Positions 8,951-18,600 of a DNA stretch of 60,868 bases are shown here, piece after piece. The position numbers and the translations under genes were made by a program. The stretch covers positions 1 to 60,868 of the forward strand of contig URDM01000006.1 in the NCBI GenBank assembly GCA_900546575.1, read 5' to 3'. This stretch comes from an uncultured Prevotella sp. Lineage in GTDB: Bacteria; Bacteroidota; Bacteroidia; Bacteroidales; Bacteroidaceae. Every line of letters starts with the position of its first letter. The first letter of the stretch is position 1. Under the pieces are notes generated by a model. The model was given only the letters and a program-made list of their open reading frames with translations. It ran no database searches and was not told where the DNA came from.

Positions 8951-9213
8951 CCGATATATATAATCTTAGTCGTTTCGTTAAAACTCCAAATATACTTATT
9001 TTTGCTTTAAATAGAATCATACCATCCGTATCTTTTTATCAACAACATTCTCCAAGTTATTCAGCTTTACCAGCATAAATGCCATCCGCTCTCGGTATCT
9101 GTTTCACTTGGCTTCCTTATTCGAATCATGAAATAAGCAGAATGGCTCGGAGTGTCGGGATAACTTTCTTTTTTTCTTTGGGCCCTTTCAGTTGATAGTC
9201 CGTAAGAATATTC

Positions 9214-9868
9214 TTATTCTTTGTTAGTCTCTATATTAGGCAGATAATCACTTGCTTTAGCTTGCGATATCACTCCATGTCCCAACTTTGATTCCAACTG
9301 TGTGCGTGCGGCTTTCGCAACGCTACCACCATCCTTAGCCACTTGCTTTTGCTGATGAAATCCGTTAGGATTGCGCTGTTTGGACAGCTCCGTGGCAGAT
9401 GCCTCGGCAAGCATATTGAGGGCTATTTCCATGTTGGTCATGTTGTCGCGCAGGCTTTCCTTCTTCAGACCTTTGAAACTCTTGTACTGTTTGGTTGTCA
9501 TTCCACTCCACTCTCGGGTAATGATGTCGGTAAGAGAAGCATATTATCCAAGCATCTGAATATCCCAAACGCTTGTAGTCAACGATGGCTTGGTCTATGC
9601 TCTTTTCCGGATCCTGCATTTGTTCCAAACGAGAGCTTGCCACCTGTGCCATCCATACCTTGAAAGGCTCTGCCTTTGGTGAAGGAATCGACTGGATAAT
9701 GCGGAAGAGTTGCTCTGTGTCGGCAACGTCTGTCAAGCGCAATTTGCCGTCAGAGGCATGAAGTTTCACCCCGTGACAATTTGTCACGGTTTCATTACCT
9801 TCTTTTTTGAGTCTCTGCTTCAGCTTTCTCCAATAAGCATTGGCATCTTTGCTATCAGTCAGCACACC
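9214..9868 (-). pseudogene. Bro-N family phage antirepressor-like protein, truncated and deleted
   Basis: Two minus-strand frames belong to one gene. The first (from about 9868 down to 9540) reads LTDSKDANAYWRKLKQRLKK, then LTDVADTEQLFRIIQSIPSP and ends at RLGYSDAWI, a Bro-N domain lacking its first 30 or so residues. The second (to 9214) reads LTDIITREWSGMTTKQYKSF and RDNMTNMEIALNMLAEASA, the C-terminal half also seen in DinD-like proteins. Between them about 30 residues are missing with a frameshift. The 5' end is cut exactly where the IS66 fragment begins. A relic rather than part of a prophage; no other phage genes are near. Confidence 0.8.
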
Positions 9869-9874
9869 GCATAC

Positions 9875-10051
9875 TCTTTGACTATATATCCGATGTCATC
9901 AACAAAGCTGCAGCACTGCCACCAAGAACACCGCTAAGTAAGTACCGGGAATTGCTGCCGGATAAATGGAAACAAAAAAATATCGCTCAAGAATAAAAAC
10001 TTGAGCGATATTTTTTTGATGTGTATATACTAGCATCGCGGATACGCTTAC
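9875..10051 (+). mobile_element. IS66-family 3' end fragment (copy A of a 177-bp direct repeat)
   Basis: Encodes the last 40 or so residues of an IS66 transposase (FDYISDVINKAAALPPRTPL and the ending KWKQKNIAQE, stop at 9994). A hairpin (TATCGCTCAA/TTGAGCGATA, with T tract, 9974-10016) follows, and then a presumed right terminus whose reverse complement is GTAAGCGTATCCGCGATGC, the GTAA start being usual for IS66. It is nearly identical to 11134-11309. Confidence 0.75.
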
Positions 10052-10062
10052 TCTTGTTAAAT

Positions 10063-10353
10063 TTACAACCCTTTACAGGAATCATACAATCCCTTCTTTT
10101 GCTTCTTGATGCGTTCATATTCTGACCGCATTTTGGTGGCCATCGGCTCGTTGTTATTAGCCGAATATGCCTGAGCGAGCATGTTGAATGAACCTTCTTT
10201 CGTGTAATTGTCTATGACATACCCATCGACCAGCACTTCTGCACGAATTCGTTTTAGCATGATGGAATTGGGGTATGACTTTAGCCAGTTGTCGCAGAAC
10301 TTCAATGCTGTTTCAAAGCTGCTTGTCCATAGCATATCTCTAAATATCATCAT
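10063..10353 (-). CDS. Small hypothetical protein, 96 residues
   Basis: I do not recognise it. It is helical and soluble, with no signal peptide or membrane segment; TALKFCDNWLKSYPNSIMLK resembles a TPR-like helix pair, but that is only an impression. The ATG at 10353 lies five bases after the stop of the decayed DUF4143 gene, so it was probably the second gene of that pair. As it sits between IS66 ends in a zone of broken genes, it may itself be a fragment. Confidence 0.45.
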   Translation of the reverse strand: MMIFRDMLWTSSFETALKFCDNWLKSYPNSIMLKRIRAEVLVDGYVIDNYTKEGSFNMLAQAYSANNNEPMATKMRSEYERIKKQKKGLYDSCKGL

Positions 10354-10358
10354 TACGT

Positions 10359-10846
10359 TTATCCCTGTTCAAGTAAATCTTTGTCCGTCAAGAAATCCAA
10401 CACCCCAACAGTCAATACTCCGAGTTCGTCCTCCTTGCGGTGAATATCATCGCCAACAATGACAATCTTACGGAAGTGGTCATTGATTGACAATAATGGG
10501 CGACGTTCTTGCTGTTCCTTCTCCGGCGTAGGCATGTGGAAAGCCGATTGGATATACACTCTGTATGGAGGGCGGTTCACCACAAAGTCTACCTCCAACT
10601 GTTTTCTGACAAACTTGCCATTCTCATCCTTGCCACCAAGCTCTACCAATCCTACATCCACATTATATCCACGACTACGGAGTTCATTATAGATGATATT
10701 CTCCATAATGTGCGTTTCCTCTTGTTGGCGATAGTTGAGAATAGCTGCACGAATGCCGATGTCTGCGAAGTAGTATTTAGTCTCGGTGCCGATATTCCAC
10801 GTCCTGCAATAAGTTCATCCAAGTATTTCTTACGTTCAAATATCAT
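10359..10846 (-). pseudogene. AAA ATPase with DUF4143 C-terminus, internally deleted
   Basis: The frame starting at 10846 gives MIFERKKYLDELIAGRG, the usual N-terminus of this ATPase family, and then, after a jump, TETKYYFADIGIRAAILNYR in another frame. It ends with MENIIYNELRSRGYNVDVG, LEVDFVVNRPPYRVYIQSAF and VGVLDFLTDKDLLEQG, a DUF4143 domain. The whole P-loop region (over 200 residues) is missing, so it cannot bind ATP. The C-terminal open frame of 115 residues (10359-10706) may still be translated, but function is unlikely. Confidence 0.8.
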
Positions 10847-10960
10847 GTTAGAGTGTTTTTTTTGATATTGGTATCATATTTTACACCGCAAAGATAACAT
10901 CTTTATCCCAAAAGCCAGCACAATCAATGAAAAAACAGCGTTTACCAAGTAAAGAAACGT

Positions 10961-11309
10961 GAAGTATCCGCGATGCAGCCTTGTCCATATTTCTTTATCT
11001 CTTTACCTTTGCTGCGTGAATAAAAAATCTAATTCCCGAAGAAACTCACTTTTCTTCGGGTCACATGCCGGTGCCAAACGGGCAACCATGTTCTATTCGC
11101 TTGCATGCTCCTGCAGACTGCAAGGTATCAACTTCTTTGACTATATATCTGATGTCATCAACAAAGCTGCAGCACTGCCACCAAGAACACCGCTAAGTAA
11201 GTACCGGGAATTGCTGCCGGATAAATGGAAACAAAAAAATATCGCTCAAGAATAAAAACTTTAGCGATATTTTTTGATGTATATATACAAGCATTGCGGA
11301 TACGCTTAC
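10961..11309 (+). mobile_element. Internally deleted IS66-family element (copy B)
   Basis: The left end GTGAAGTATCCGCGATGC (10961-10978) resembles the inverse of the right end, which reads GCATTGCGGATACGCTTAC (11291-11309). Between them is the transposase C-terminus: RNSLFFGSHAGAKRATMFYS, then LQGINFFDYISDVINKAAAL and the ending KWKQKNIAQE (stop at 11253-11255). The catalytic region is missing. I found no clear 8-bp target duplication. Bases 11134-11309 repeat 9875-10051. Confidence 0.65.
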
Positions 11310-11330
11310 GTATTTTGACGAATTTTGTAT

Positions 11331-11415
11331 AAAGGTTGTACATACGATGGTTTGAACTTAATGTTTTGATCACCACTAAGTTACTAAAAAAACCAGCGAT
11401 ATGTACAACCTTTTA
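11331..11415. repeat. 23-bp imperfect inverted repeat around AGGTTGTACATA
   Basis: AAAGGTTGTACATACGATGG near 11331 and its near-complement CCAGCGATATGTACAACC near 11393 are separated by about 40 bases. Bases 11310-11531 otherwise hold no gene; a second small inverted repeat (TACTTGTA...TACAAGT) lies at about 11453-11503. These may be ends of a lost element or a terminator for the operon to the right. Confidence 0.5.
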
Positions 11416-11531
11416 TTCATATTTATAAACTTAAATTAATTCCGCCAACGGGTACTTGTAAGTTTTTCATATCCCTTAGAAACCTGCGAATAAGTACCTA
11501 CAAGTGCGTCAACAGTCTGCTGTGTTGTTCC

Positions 11532-12851
11532 TCACCAAGAGAACTTGAAAGGTTCAGAATACGTAGAGTAGAATGAGAACGAACCACTGTTCTTATTACC
11601 GCTGAAAGTAGACTGAAACGCAGGATACAAGCCCAACTGTGAGTTTGCTGCCGTCTTAATATAATACCAACCATTTTCTACTTTCACTGCATTCAGGAAA
11701 GTCGGCTTACCGTCAGAACCTACAGAGAATGCCAAATCATAACCATCGTTTCCATACCATTTAAGCAGCTTGTATGAACCGTCGCTATATGCTACCAAAG
11801 TAGCTTTCCATTTATAACTCTGTATACTGCAAGTACCTTCGGCACGCCATGATTCAGTTACGGGCACAGGCCAAGTAAATGTGATATCCTTACCATTATA
11901 AATCGTCATCTTACCAGAAGTGCTGTTGCCGCTGAATGAAGAATGATAAGTATGATGTACCGTCAAGTGGTGAGTAGCATCAGTACGTACATAATACCAT
12001 GAGCCGTCATCTTTATAAGCGTTTGTAACGGCAACGTTACCACCACTGGTTACAGAGAATTCCAAATCGTAGCCTTCATTGCCATACCATTTAAGTATGG
12101 TGTAAGTGTCGTTGCTATATGCCACGATAGTAGCTTTCCAAGTGTTTCCGGCACCATTATTGAATGTACCTACTGTACGCCATACTTCTCTCTTTTCTAC
12201 TTTGAATTCTACTTTGTCGTATTCTGAATCGCTATAAGCCTCGCTTGTAGAAAGAGACTTAACTCCTAATTCGTATTCGCCAACCAATCCGTAAAGAGCT
12301 ACTTCGGTATCGGTAACAGTACCGCTTTCTAATACCTTGTCGGCACCTTTAAGCTTAACGTAGTACTCGTACTTCTTAGCGTGCTCTACGGGTTTCCAAC
12401 TTGCAGTAGTAGTAGCTCCAGATGTAACTACTGTAACTGTTGGGGTTCCTAACTGCACTATAGCCGGAGTAGTAGCTGTAAGATAAATAGGCTCAGAAGT
12501 TTCATATCCGCTTCCGTAAGCTCCATACGCCCATACCTTCAATTGGTATGTGGTGTTAGGCTGCAGATTGGTAAAAGAAGCGGCAAGGTCGGTTGTAACA
12601 CCGCTTTCCACCAAATTCCCATCCGGATCGCTCAGCTCATAAGCATACTGCGAAGCGTTCTTTATGGCTTTCCAAGTGAAAGACAACGAGCTGACGCTCT
12701 GTGAGAGCACTTCGACATTTGTCTTGTCTAATTTGCCATTGAGCGTATCGTCATCATTGCTGCACGAAGAGAAAACTCCCATGCAAGCGGCAGCCAGCAG
12801 GAAGATACCTCCTGCTCTGCGCATCATGTATTTAAATAAATTCTGTTTCAT
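11532..12851 (-). CDS. Fibronectin type III lipoprotein with duplicated C-terminal domain
   Basis: Last gene of the protease/SusCD operon. 439 residues with a lipoprotein signal (CMGVFSSCSNDDD, Cys about 29), so probably on the cell surface. Two FN3 domains (about 35-130 and 130-222) carry NTTYQLKVWAYG and similar strands. Then come two tandem repeats of about 105 residues: WRTVGTFNNGAGNTWKATIV (about 225-331) and WRAEGTCSIQSYKWKATLVA (about 333-439), both containing LKWYGN(E/D)GYDL. The C-terminal family is not one I can name. By position it is likely an accessory binding protein for the SusCD substrate. Confidence 0.75.
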   Translation of the reverse strand: MKQNLFKYMMRRAGGIFLLAAACMGVFSSCSNDDDTLNGKLDKTNVEVLSQSVSSLSFTWKAIKNASQYAYELSDPDGNLVESGVTTDLAASFTNLQPNTTYQLKVWAYGAYGSGYETSEPIYLTATTPAIVQLGTPTVTVVTSGATTTASWKPVEHAKKYEYYVKLKGADKVLESGTVTDTEVALYGLVGEYELGVKSLSTSEAYSDSEYDKVEFKVEKREVWRTVGTFNNGAGNTWKATIVAYSNDTYTILKWYGNEGYDLEFSVTSGGNVAVTNAYKDDGSWYYVRTDATHHLTVHHTYHSSFSGNSTSGKMTIYNGKDITFTWPVPVTESWRAEGTCSIQSYKWKATLVAYSDGSYKLLKWYGNDGYDLAFSVGSDGKPTFLNAVKVENGWYYIKTAANSQLGLYPAFQSTFSGNKNSGSFSFYSTYSEPFKFSW

Positions 12852-12859
12852 CTTTCTTT

Positions 12860-13843
12860 TTAATTTTCAGGTACTTCAATGGTACGGTCGGCTGGAGTCC
12901 AATAGAAATTAACGATAGCATATCGGTAAGACTTATTGTCTATCCAAATGTTATCTGTCATCTGTTTACCTCCACCGCTAACATAATTAAATTCGCTCAT
13001 GTAGTTAGAATAGAAGTTAATGTAGTTTACTGTTGTGTCAAATAGCGGCAACTTCCAAGTAGCGAAAGAAGTATCATCCTGCATAAACCACCAGTAGCTA
13101 CCAATAGCCACTGTTCCTCCGTCCATGTAATTGCTTACCGGTTCCAAACGACCTACCCATGTATTAGGGTCGGTAGCCGAGAAAGTGATGTTAGCCTTGG
13201 TAGGAACGATAGTGAACTGCATATCGATACCCGAACCCAAGTAATCTTCGAAACGGAAACGGTTCTGACCTTCCAACTGATAGAAGTTAGCGTTATGGAA
13301 GATTTTGTTGTTATAATTATCGTTGATATTGGTGAACCAGAACTGTACGTTCTTAGTAATCTGTCGCCAGCTTGAAACATATACTGATGCGGCATATACG
13401 TCAGAACCTTCTACCTTCTTATAAGGGTCTGTGAAATTCTCGTCCAAGCGGATAGAAAACTTACACAACTTCTTTTCTTCAATTCCTGCATATTCTACAT
13501 TCAAAGTTGCGGTAGATTCTCCGGCTTTGAATTCTACAGTAGCTGGAATCTTAAAGATATCGTCTTTATCTACCACGATAACAGGTATAGAAGCAGCATC
13601 GTCCGACTGCAGACGCTTTACCTCAAGCTGCAATGTGCTCGATTCGGCAACATCTTCGGGAGTAAATACATACTCAGCCTTGTTATTTGCCGAGAAATAG
13701 GCAGTCATATTATAAGGAACGGGCTCTTCTCCTCTTTGGTATTCATCGTCACTGCATGAAGACAAGCCCAAACCTAAGCCGATAACGGCCATATAAAAGA
13801 AAGTCTTGATTTTCATCATATCTTTCATTTCTTTGAAATTCAT
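12860..13843 (-). CDS. SusD-adjacent surface lipoprotein (Calx-beta/DUF4843-like)
   Basis: 327 residues with signal peptide and lipobox (GLGLGLSSCSDDE). The first half has beta-sandwich character (TLQLEVKRLQSDDAASIPVI and KAGESTATLNVEYAG), as in DUF4843/Calx-beta-like lipoproteins encoded beside SusD genes. The second half (FTNINDNYNNKIFHN to the end) resembles the lipocalin-like tail of such proteins. I am unsure of the exact family. It starts 9 bases after the susD stop; the MKIKTFF Met at residue 10 is an alternative start. Probably a surface ligand-binding helper. Confidence 0.65.
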   Translation of the reverse strand: MNFKEMKDMMKIKTFFYMAVIGLGLGLSSCSDDEYQRGEEPVPYNMTAYFSANNKAEYVFTPEDVAESSTLQLEVKRLQSDDAASIPVIVVDKDDIFKIPATVEFKAGESTATLNVEYAGIEEKKLCKFSIRLDENFTDPYKKVEGSDVYAASVYVSSWRQITKNVQFWFTNINDNYNNKIFHNANFYQLEGQNRFRFEDYLGSGIDMQFTIVPTKANITFSATDPNTWVGRLEPVSNYMDGGTVAIGSYWWFMQDDTSFATWKLPLFDTTVNYINFYSNYMSEFNYVSGGGKQMTDNIWIDNKSYRYAIVNFYWTPADRTIEVPEN

Positions 13844-13852
13844 ATTAATAGA

Positions 13853-15574
13853 TTATTGCGCCACAATAGCACTCGATGGGTCTGGAGCAAGAATGATAGC
13901 TTGGTTATAAGTTAATTCCGATTCAGGAATGCGGTAGTTCATCCACGGAGCCACATATCCTGCGTTAGAATTCAAGCGTATAAAGTCAGTCTTGTAGTTG
14001 GTACCGTTATAGTTACGAGTTACGGCCAAGCGTAAACGCTTATAGTCGAACATATTGATACCTTCTCCCCAGAACTCGATGCGGCGCTGTACCATCAATG
14101 CCTTATTGAAATCTTTCAGCGTAGTAGCCTTGCAAGTATAAGAATTATCGGTATAACGATACTTATTAACGAACTCCTGCAATGCAGCCGCTGCATTTGT
14201 TACGCTCTGAGTGTGAGCGATGGCTTCGAAATAATCGAAATACATCTCTTCTACACGCATCATCGGGAAGTCGCCTATAGAACCTGTTTCGCGAGAAACC
14301 AACGAGCCGCTTCCCGGACGGAACTTGATGTTAGAGTATGCAGGAAGTTTCTTCCATGTAGCGTCGGTAAGGTTTGTTTTGTACTGTGAAGGAACAGCGC
14401 TCTTTCCAGCGTCGGCAGGAGCTACCCAACTGTTCTTTCTCCAGTCGCCGCTACCTATCTGGTCGTACAATGACTTGCCTATACAACGGAAGAAATTATA
14501 CTGGTTGAATCCCCAAGTAGTCTCAGAAGCCAAGATACCGATTAACTGATGCCAAGTGGTATTGTTTACCTGTTCTTTTGAAGTTACAGAAGCACCCATC
14601 AACCAAGAAGACTGCGGAGTGTTGAAACCTGTAGTGGGGTCTGTCCATTCTTCTTCGGTAAGCGGTGTATGGCCTTGTATCGCTTTCTGAGCATATTCGG
14701 CTACCTTCTGATAGCAGTCGTTTGCAGAAGTAATGCCCAATACTCCGTATCCGTCTGTATTGGCGTCGGCTTCAATCTGCTTAGCCAAGTCTTCGGGTGA
14801 GTTTTCAAAGCGAGTAGCCATAGTCAACCACAAGCGGGCTTTCAGTCCGTAAATAACGTTTTGGTCCATATAGGCGATGGTAGACTGCTTATATCCTTCC
14901 AGGCATTCTTCGGCCTTGTTAAGGTCGTTCATGATGAAGCGATACATTGTATAGAACGGAACACATGGGTTGTTCTTATATTCGTTTACAGTCATATTTT
15001 CTCTCAAGATAGGCACTGTAATACCCATTACTCCATCTTCTTGTGCAGCATTGTCCAAGCGTTCTACACCTGTGGGGCGGAATTCGAACAGGCGGGCCAT
15101 ATCAAGATAACTCAAAGCACGGAATCCGTAGCCTTGTCCTAAGCTGGCTTTAGCGTTAGCGTTTCCTGTGGCAGCCAAATCAGAAGCCATTACAATTACG
15201 TTATTGGCGTTCTTGATAAGGTGATAATAATATGAGAAAGAGTAAAGAGCCACGTTCAAGATTTCAGAAGATGCTCTTTCGGCAAATTTCCACATATTAT
15301 ATCCGTCATTGTTTGCCGGAAAGTCTTCGCCGTAAAGTTCGCGTACATACATCTGGCAAGTATAACCCCAGTCGAAGTCTCCACCGCTGTATGTGCTCTT
15401 GGTTACTATATAAGCCGGCAAGCTGTTTGTCATGTATTGCAACGACTGGCTAGAACTTGATACCTGTTCTGGAGTGGCCATGTCGGTTGGAAAAGTTTCT
15501 TCAATGCATCCTGTAAAGCCCAACATAGAAGCGGCTCCCAGTGCAACGAATAAACGATTCATATATTTTTTCAT
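13853..15574 (-). CDS. susD-like: SusD/RagB family nutrient-binding outer membrane lipoprotein
   Basis: Surface lipoprotein that captures ligand and closes over the SusC channel. 573 residues from MKKYMNRLFVALGAASMLG, lipobox GFTGC. It has SusD TPR-like helices (AKASLGQGYGFRALSYLDMAR, about 140-160) and the SusD C-terminal signature RRIEFWGEGINMFDYKRLRL (about 505-525), followed by RIPESELTYNQAI. The longer frame begins with TTG at 15598; the ATG at 15574 gives a normal signal peptide. It lies 33 bases downstream of susC. Given the protease at the head of the operon the ligand may be protein or peptide, which is inference. Confidence 0.93.
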   Translation of the reverse strand: MKKYMNRLFVALGAASMLGFTGCIEETFPTDMATPEQVSSSSQSLQYMTNSLPAYIVTKSTYSGGDFDWGYTCQMYVRELYGEDFPANNDGYNMWKFAERASSEILNVALYSFSYYYHLIKNANNVIVMASDLAATGNANAKASLGQGYGFRALSYLDMARLFEFRPTGVERLDNAAQEDGVMGITVPILRENMTVNEYKNNPCVPFYTMYRFIMNDLNKAEECLEGYKQSTIAYMDQNVIYGLKARLWLTMATRFENSPEDLAKQIEADANTDGYGVLGITSANDCYQKVAEYAQKAIQGHTPLTEEEWTDPTTGFNTPQSSWLMGASVTSKEQVNNTTWHQLIGILASETTWGFNQYNFFRCIGKSLYDQIGSGDWRKNSWVAPADAGKSAVPSQYKTNLTDATWKKLPAYSNIKFRPGSGSLVSRETGSIGDFPMMRVEEMYFDYFEAIAHTQSVTNAAAALQEFVNKYRYTDNSYTCKATTLKDFNKALMVQRRIEFWGEGINMFDYKRLRLAVTRNYNGTNYKTDFIRLNSNAGYVAPWMNYRIPESELTYNQAIILAPDPSSAIVAQ

Positions 15575-15607
15575 ATTCTTAGTTTTTAAATTATACAATG
15601 AATCCTA

Positions 15608-18600
15608 TCAGAATGATACTGTAACACCGCCCGAGAATGTACGCATAGCAGAATAGCTTGTGTTAGAGGTTGTACCCCAGAAGCTTCCGCGTGGGTCGAA
15701 ACCTTTACGCTTGCTCCAGTAGTAGAGGTTTTCGCCTGATGCATACAAACGGATGCTGCTCAAGCCCAACTTGCTAGCCCAATTGCGAGGTACTGTGTAA
15801 CCGATGTTGATGTTCTGCAATGACAATGTTGTAGCGTTAGTCAAGAAACGGTCTGAAGTATAAGCTGAGTTGTTATCGATAGTGTTGATAGCGTACTGGA
15901 AACGAGGGATGTCTGATGTGGTATTTGTTTCAGACCAAGCTTTAAGAAGGTCTTTATGGAATGCCTTACCAGTGTTACCCGGAGCACAGTTGCTCATCAA
16001 TGCTCTATATCCAGAGTCGATAGCCTTACCACCGATGTTATAGTTAAGACTTACAGAAAGGTCGATGCCTTTATAGCTGAAGCTTGTGCTCAAACCACCG
16101 TAGAGAGCAGGGTCTGAAGAACCGCAGTTAAAGTATGTTGCTCTTGACTGCTCTGTAGTTGTAGTCAACTCGCCTGTCTTAGAGTCTTTCATATACCATG
16201 TAGATTCACCTTTTTCGTTTACTCCGGCATATCTCTTCAAACGGAATGTGTGCAAAGGAAGTCCTTCGCCAGTAAAGTAGTTACCGTTTACATAACCGCT
16301 ATATCCATCAAGAGTACCGTTCTTGTTGTCTTCGTTCAGCATCAACACCTTATTCTTATAGTGTGTAGCGTTCAAATTAACAGTCCAATTGAAGTCTTTT
16401 GTACGGATTACATTGTAATGCAAGTCAATTTCGACACCTTGGTTCAACATATCTCCTACGTTATCGTAAGAACTGAAGTATCCGCTTGACAATGGCACGT
16501 ATACGATACAAAGCATATCGGTAGTTTTACGACGGAAGTATTCAACGCTACCTGTAAGGCGGCTCTTGAATAATTCAAAATCGACACCGATATTGAAGTT
16601 ACTGTTGGTTTCCCAAGTGATGTTCTTGTTACCTACTGTGCTCTGTACGAAAGCTACCTGACCGTTGAAGTTCTTCAGAGAGAAGGTATCGGTATATCGA
16701 TAATCACCGATGTTATCATTACCCTGCTGACCCCAAGATGCTTTCAGTTTCAACATGTTAACCCAATCTGCTTTAAACCACTCTTCTTTGTTCAAAATCC
16801 AAGCGCCACCAAGTGAGTAGAAGTTACCCCAACGATGGTCTGGATGGAAACGAGAAGAAGCGTCACGACGATAAGAAGCTGACAAGAAGTATTTCTCATC
16901 GAAGTTATACATAGCACGAGAGAAGTAACCTTCTGTATTGTAAAGTGAGATGTTACCACCGTTGTCTTCTACCTTAACGGCACCATCCAATACTTGGCTC
17001 TCGAAGAATGAGAACATATTCTGGCGGCTACCCCAAACGTAGTTGTAGTTATATTTATAATTTTCGTGTCCGGCCATCAATGAGATGTTGTGGCGACCAA
17101 TCTGAGTAGTGTAGTTAGCAATCTGCTGGAAGTTTACAGAGTATACCTGCGAAGCTGTCTGCTGTACATAACCGCCCGGATATGTAAGTGATGTAGCTCC
17201 GTAGAAAGGCTGAGAAGCAGCAGTTGTTTTATCTTCCTTATTGCTGACTGTTCCGTTTACTGTAAGTTTAAATCCCTGGAACGGAGTGATATCGGCATAT
17301 CCTGTCAAGGTCGTCAAGTTAGAATATGTCTTGTTTGTATTCAACTGGTTTGTCTGCAACGGGTTAGAGTTAGGAAGCATAGTAGACGGACGTTTCTGTC
17401 CACCGTTAGCGCCCATACCGTAGTCGTACATAAGTCCGTGTTCGTCGGTCATGATATTTCCTTCTCCATCGCGCATATATACAGGGTAGATAGGAGCCAT
17501 ATTAGTAGCCATACCAAACAAAGAAGCTGTACCGCTACCTACATTGTGCTGGTCTGAATGAGTGAAGCCCATGTTAGCGCCGATACGCAACCATTCCTTA
17601 GCCTGATAATCGGCTTTGAAGCGGGCAGTGTATCGCTGATAGTCTGAATTATAAACGATACCTTCGTTCTTTAAATATCCTAAAGAGCTATAATAGTTCA
17701 ATTTCTGACTTCCACCAGTAATGCTCAAGTTATATTCCTGACGCAATCCCTTACGGAAACCTTCGTCCAACCAGCTGTCGGGCATGATAGTGAATACTTT
17801 ACCGTTATAAGCTACACGGTTACCAAGGGTAGCGTGCGGGTTAAGTTTTCCGTTTGTACCAATCAAGTTCTCACCGCTAGGCACTGAGAAGATCATATAT
17901 CCCAAACCACCTTCAGAATCAGGCTTACCCATAGCGTTATTAGCTGCAGCGTGAGCTTCGTACGGAGTCATGCCCTTATCGCGGATATTACTGTTATATA
18001 ATGCCAGATAGTGCATTTCGTAATATTGAGCAGGATCTTTCACGTAGTCGTATTCCTGAGTGGCACGGCTGTTAACACCCCACTTAGCGTCGAGGGTGAT
18101 AGTAGCTTTTTCAGAAGTACCTTTCTTGGTAGTAATCATGATTACACCGTTGGCACCACGCGCACCATACAAGGCGTTAGAAGCAGCGTCTTTCAATACA
18201 GTGATGCTTTCTACGTCGCCAGGGTTCAAGTTGTTCCATCCACCATCGTACGGAGCACCGTCTACAATGATAAGCGGTGAAGTACCTGCGTTGATAGAGC
18301 TAAAACCACGGATAGCTATGCCAAAGCCTGCGTTTGTAGGGTCACCGCTGGTATTTGTCATCTGCAAACCGGCTACCTGTCCTTGCAAACCTCCGGCAAC
18401 ACTGGTTACCTGACGCTTTAACAAGGCATCGCCTTTCACCACAGCAGCCGAACCGGTAAACGAAGATTTCTTCTGCTGACCGAATGCTACCACCATGACT
18501 TCTTCCAACTGCTTACTATCGCTACGCATGGTTACTTTAAGTTGAGGCTTAACTCCCAACTCTACAGTCTCCATACCTATATAAGAGAATACCAACTTAT

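Noticed and set aside
9214..9868. Prophage remnant
   Set aside because: Only one Bro-N-type relic is present; no integrase, capsid or lysis genes are near. The GH25 protein is a MORN-linked lipoprotein, not a phage lysin cassette.
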